Of a stretch of 64,000 nt of DNA, positions 63,822-64,000 are shown in pieces. Under the pieces are notes generated by a model. That model saw only the letters and a program-made list of their open reading frames with translations. It had not been told where the DNA came from and searched no databases. Position 1 is the stretch's first letter; each line of letters opens with the position of its first letter. The position numbers and the translations under genes are program-made. Source of the DNA: Flavobacteriaceae bacterium UBA3356 (GTDB taxonomy: Bacteria; Bacteroidota; Bacteroidia; Flavobacteriales; Flavobacteriaceae). The DNA lies in assembly GCA_002360635.1 (NCBI GenBank), contig DEQW01000001.1, positions 62,001 through 126,000 on the forward strand, given 5' to 3'.

Positions 63822-64000
63822 ATGCTTCAACGCTACGTAACGACCATCCTCTTACTTTTAGTCCCGTTTTTACTATTCGGGCAAGAGCGTACATCTATTA
63901 AACTAACAAAAATAGAAGAAGAAGTTTCTAACCTATGGATCTCATCAATAATACAAGATGATGATGGCTTTATTTGGCTGGCTACGCAAGATGGACTCTA
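63822..64000 (+). CDS. Two-component regulator propeller protein, N-terminus only
   Basis: The frame starts at ATG 63822 and runs off the window. A signal peptide (MLQRYVTTILLLLVPFLLFGQ) is followed by ISSIIQDDDGFIWLATQDGL, the Reg_prop repeat that opens the periplasmic propeller of Bacteroidota hybrid two-component sensors and related transcription regulators. The output domain lies outside the window, so histidine kinase, hybrid or LuxR/LytTR-type endings are all possible. It begins 120 bases after the lipoprotein gene on the same strand. Confidence 0.75.
   Translation, partial: MLQRYVTTILLLLVPFLLFGQERTSIKLTKIEEEVSNLWISSIIQDDDGFIWLATQDGL

Noticed and set aside
1..64000. Prophage, insertion sequence, integrase or defence island
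   Set aside because: No transposase, integrase, terminase, capsid, restriction-modification, toxin-antitoxin or CRISPR-associated motif was recognised in any plausible frame.
1..64000. CRISPR array
   Set aside because: No regularly spaced direct repeats were seen; repeats found are single palindromes or protein-coding repeats.

Overview
The window is AT-rich, densely coded chromosomal DNA of a member of the Bacteroidota, almost certainly a flavobacterium and probably marine. The reasons are direct. It carries type IX secretion and gliding genes (porV, porU and two gldJ copies). Four large exported proteins end in type A sorting tails. Many genes are preceded by the Bacteroidota -7 promoter element TAnnTTTG, in several cases with a TTTG element 18-19 bases upstream. 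Gene order matches what I know of Flavobacteriaceae, for example gdh-nhaD-exbB-exbD-tonB-folC and gldJ-murF. I see no phage, insertion sequence, CRISPR array, integrase or recognisable defence island; this is core genome with small intergenic repeats.

Layout. 1-3.4 kb: end of a polysaccharide-deacetylase-like gene, radC, a DUF1569 protein, a PaiB-like FMN protein and the murein-recycling ligase mpl. 3.5-8.4 kb: a TPR protein with two DUF4136 lipoproteins, then a 926-residue leucine-rich cell-surface protein. 8.4-14.1 kb: obgE and adk, divergent from purK-purE and an M3 peptidase. 14.2-20.4 kb: a secreted M28 peptidase, an ECF sigma factor with a small zinc anti-sigma-like protein, a UbiA-like membrane protein and gcvP. 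20.5-29 kb: a KAS III enzyme, a methyltransferase, an FG-GAP surface protein, a GT2 glycosyltransferase, an alkaline phosphatase, an MlaE/MlaF-type lipid transporter and a second FG-GAP surface protein. 29-35.7 kb: two leftward operons, SDR-sprT-manC-DUF389 and pdhA-pdhC. 35.8-46.4 kb: cdd, porV, porU, two tandem gldJ genes and murF. 46.4-51.3 kb: two valine tRNAs flanking a YitT-family gene, a PBP1A-type enzyme and folC. 51.4-57.2 kb: tonB, exbD, exbB, nhaD, an amino-acid dehydrogenase and anmK. 57.4-64 kb: an acyl-CoA dehydrogenase, a porin, rnhB, a large lipoprotein and the start of a propeller-type sensor.

How the genes fit together. PorU and PorV form part of the cell-surface attachment step of the type IX system. 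The four tailed proteins (5.6, 14.2, 22.1 and 27.4 kb) are plausible clients. GldJ belongs to the gliding and secretion apparatus and is duplicated here. ExbB, ExbD and TonB power outer-membrane uptake, with NhaD managing sodium and protons next to them. Mpl, MurF, AnmK and the PBP cover peptidoglycan synthesis and recycling.

I did not find a clearly new multi-gene system. The points most worth a second look are the tandem gldJ pair, the sigma factor with a soluble HxxxCxxC partner, folC apparently starting at ATT, the KAS III to Mla locus, the UbiA-like protein that has lost its first Asp motif, the tRNA-Val(GAC) with C33, the back-to-back -7 elements between the porin and rnhB, and several REP-like intergenic repeats. 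Residue numbers were counted by hand. No database search or alignment was run, so family names rest on recognised motifs.
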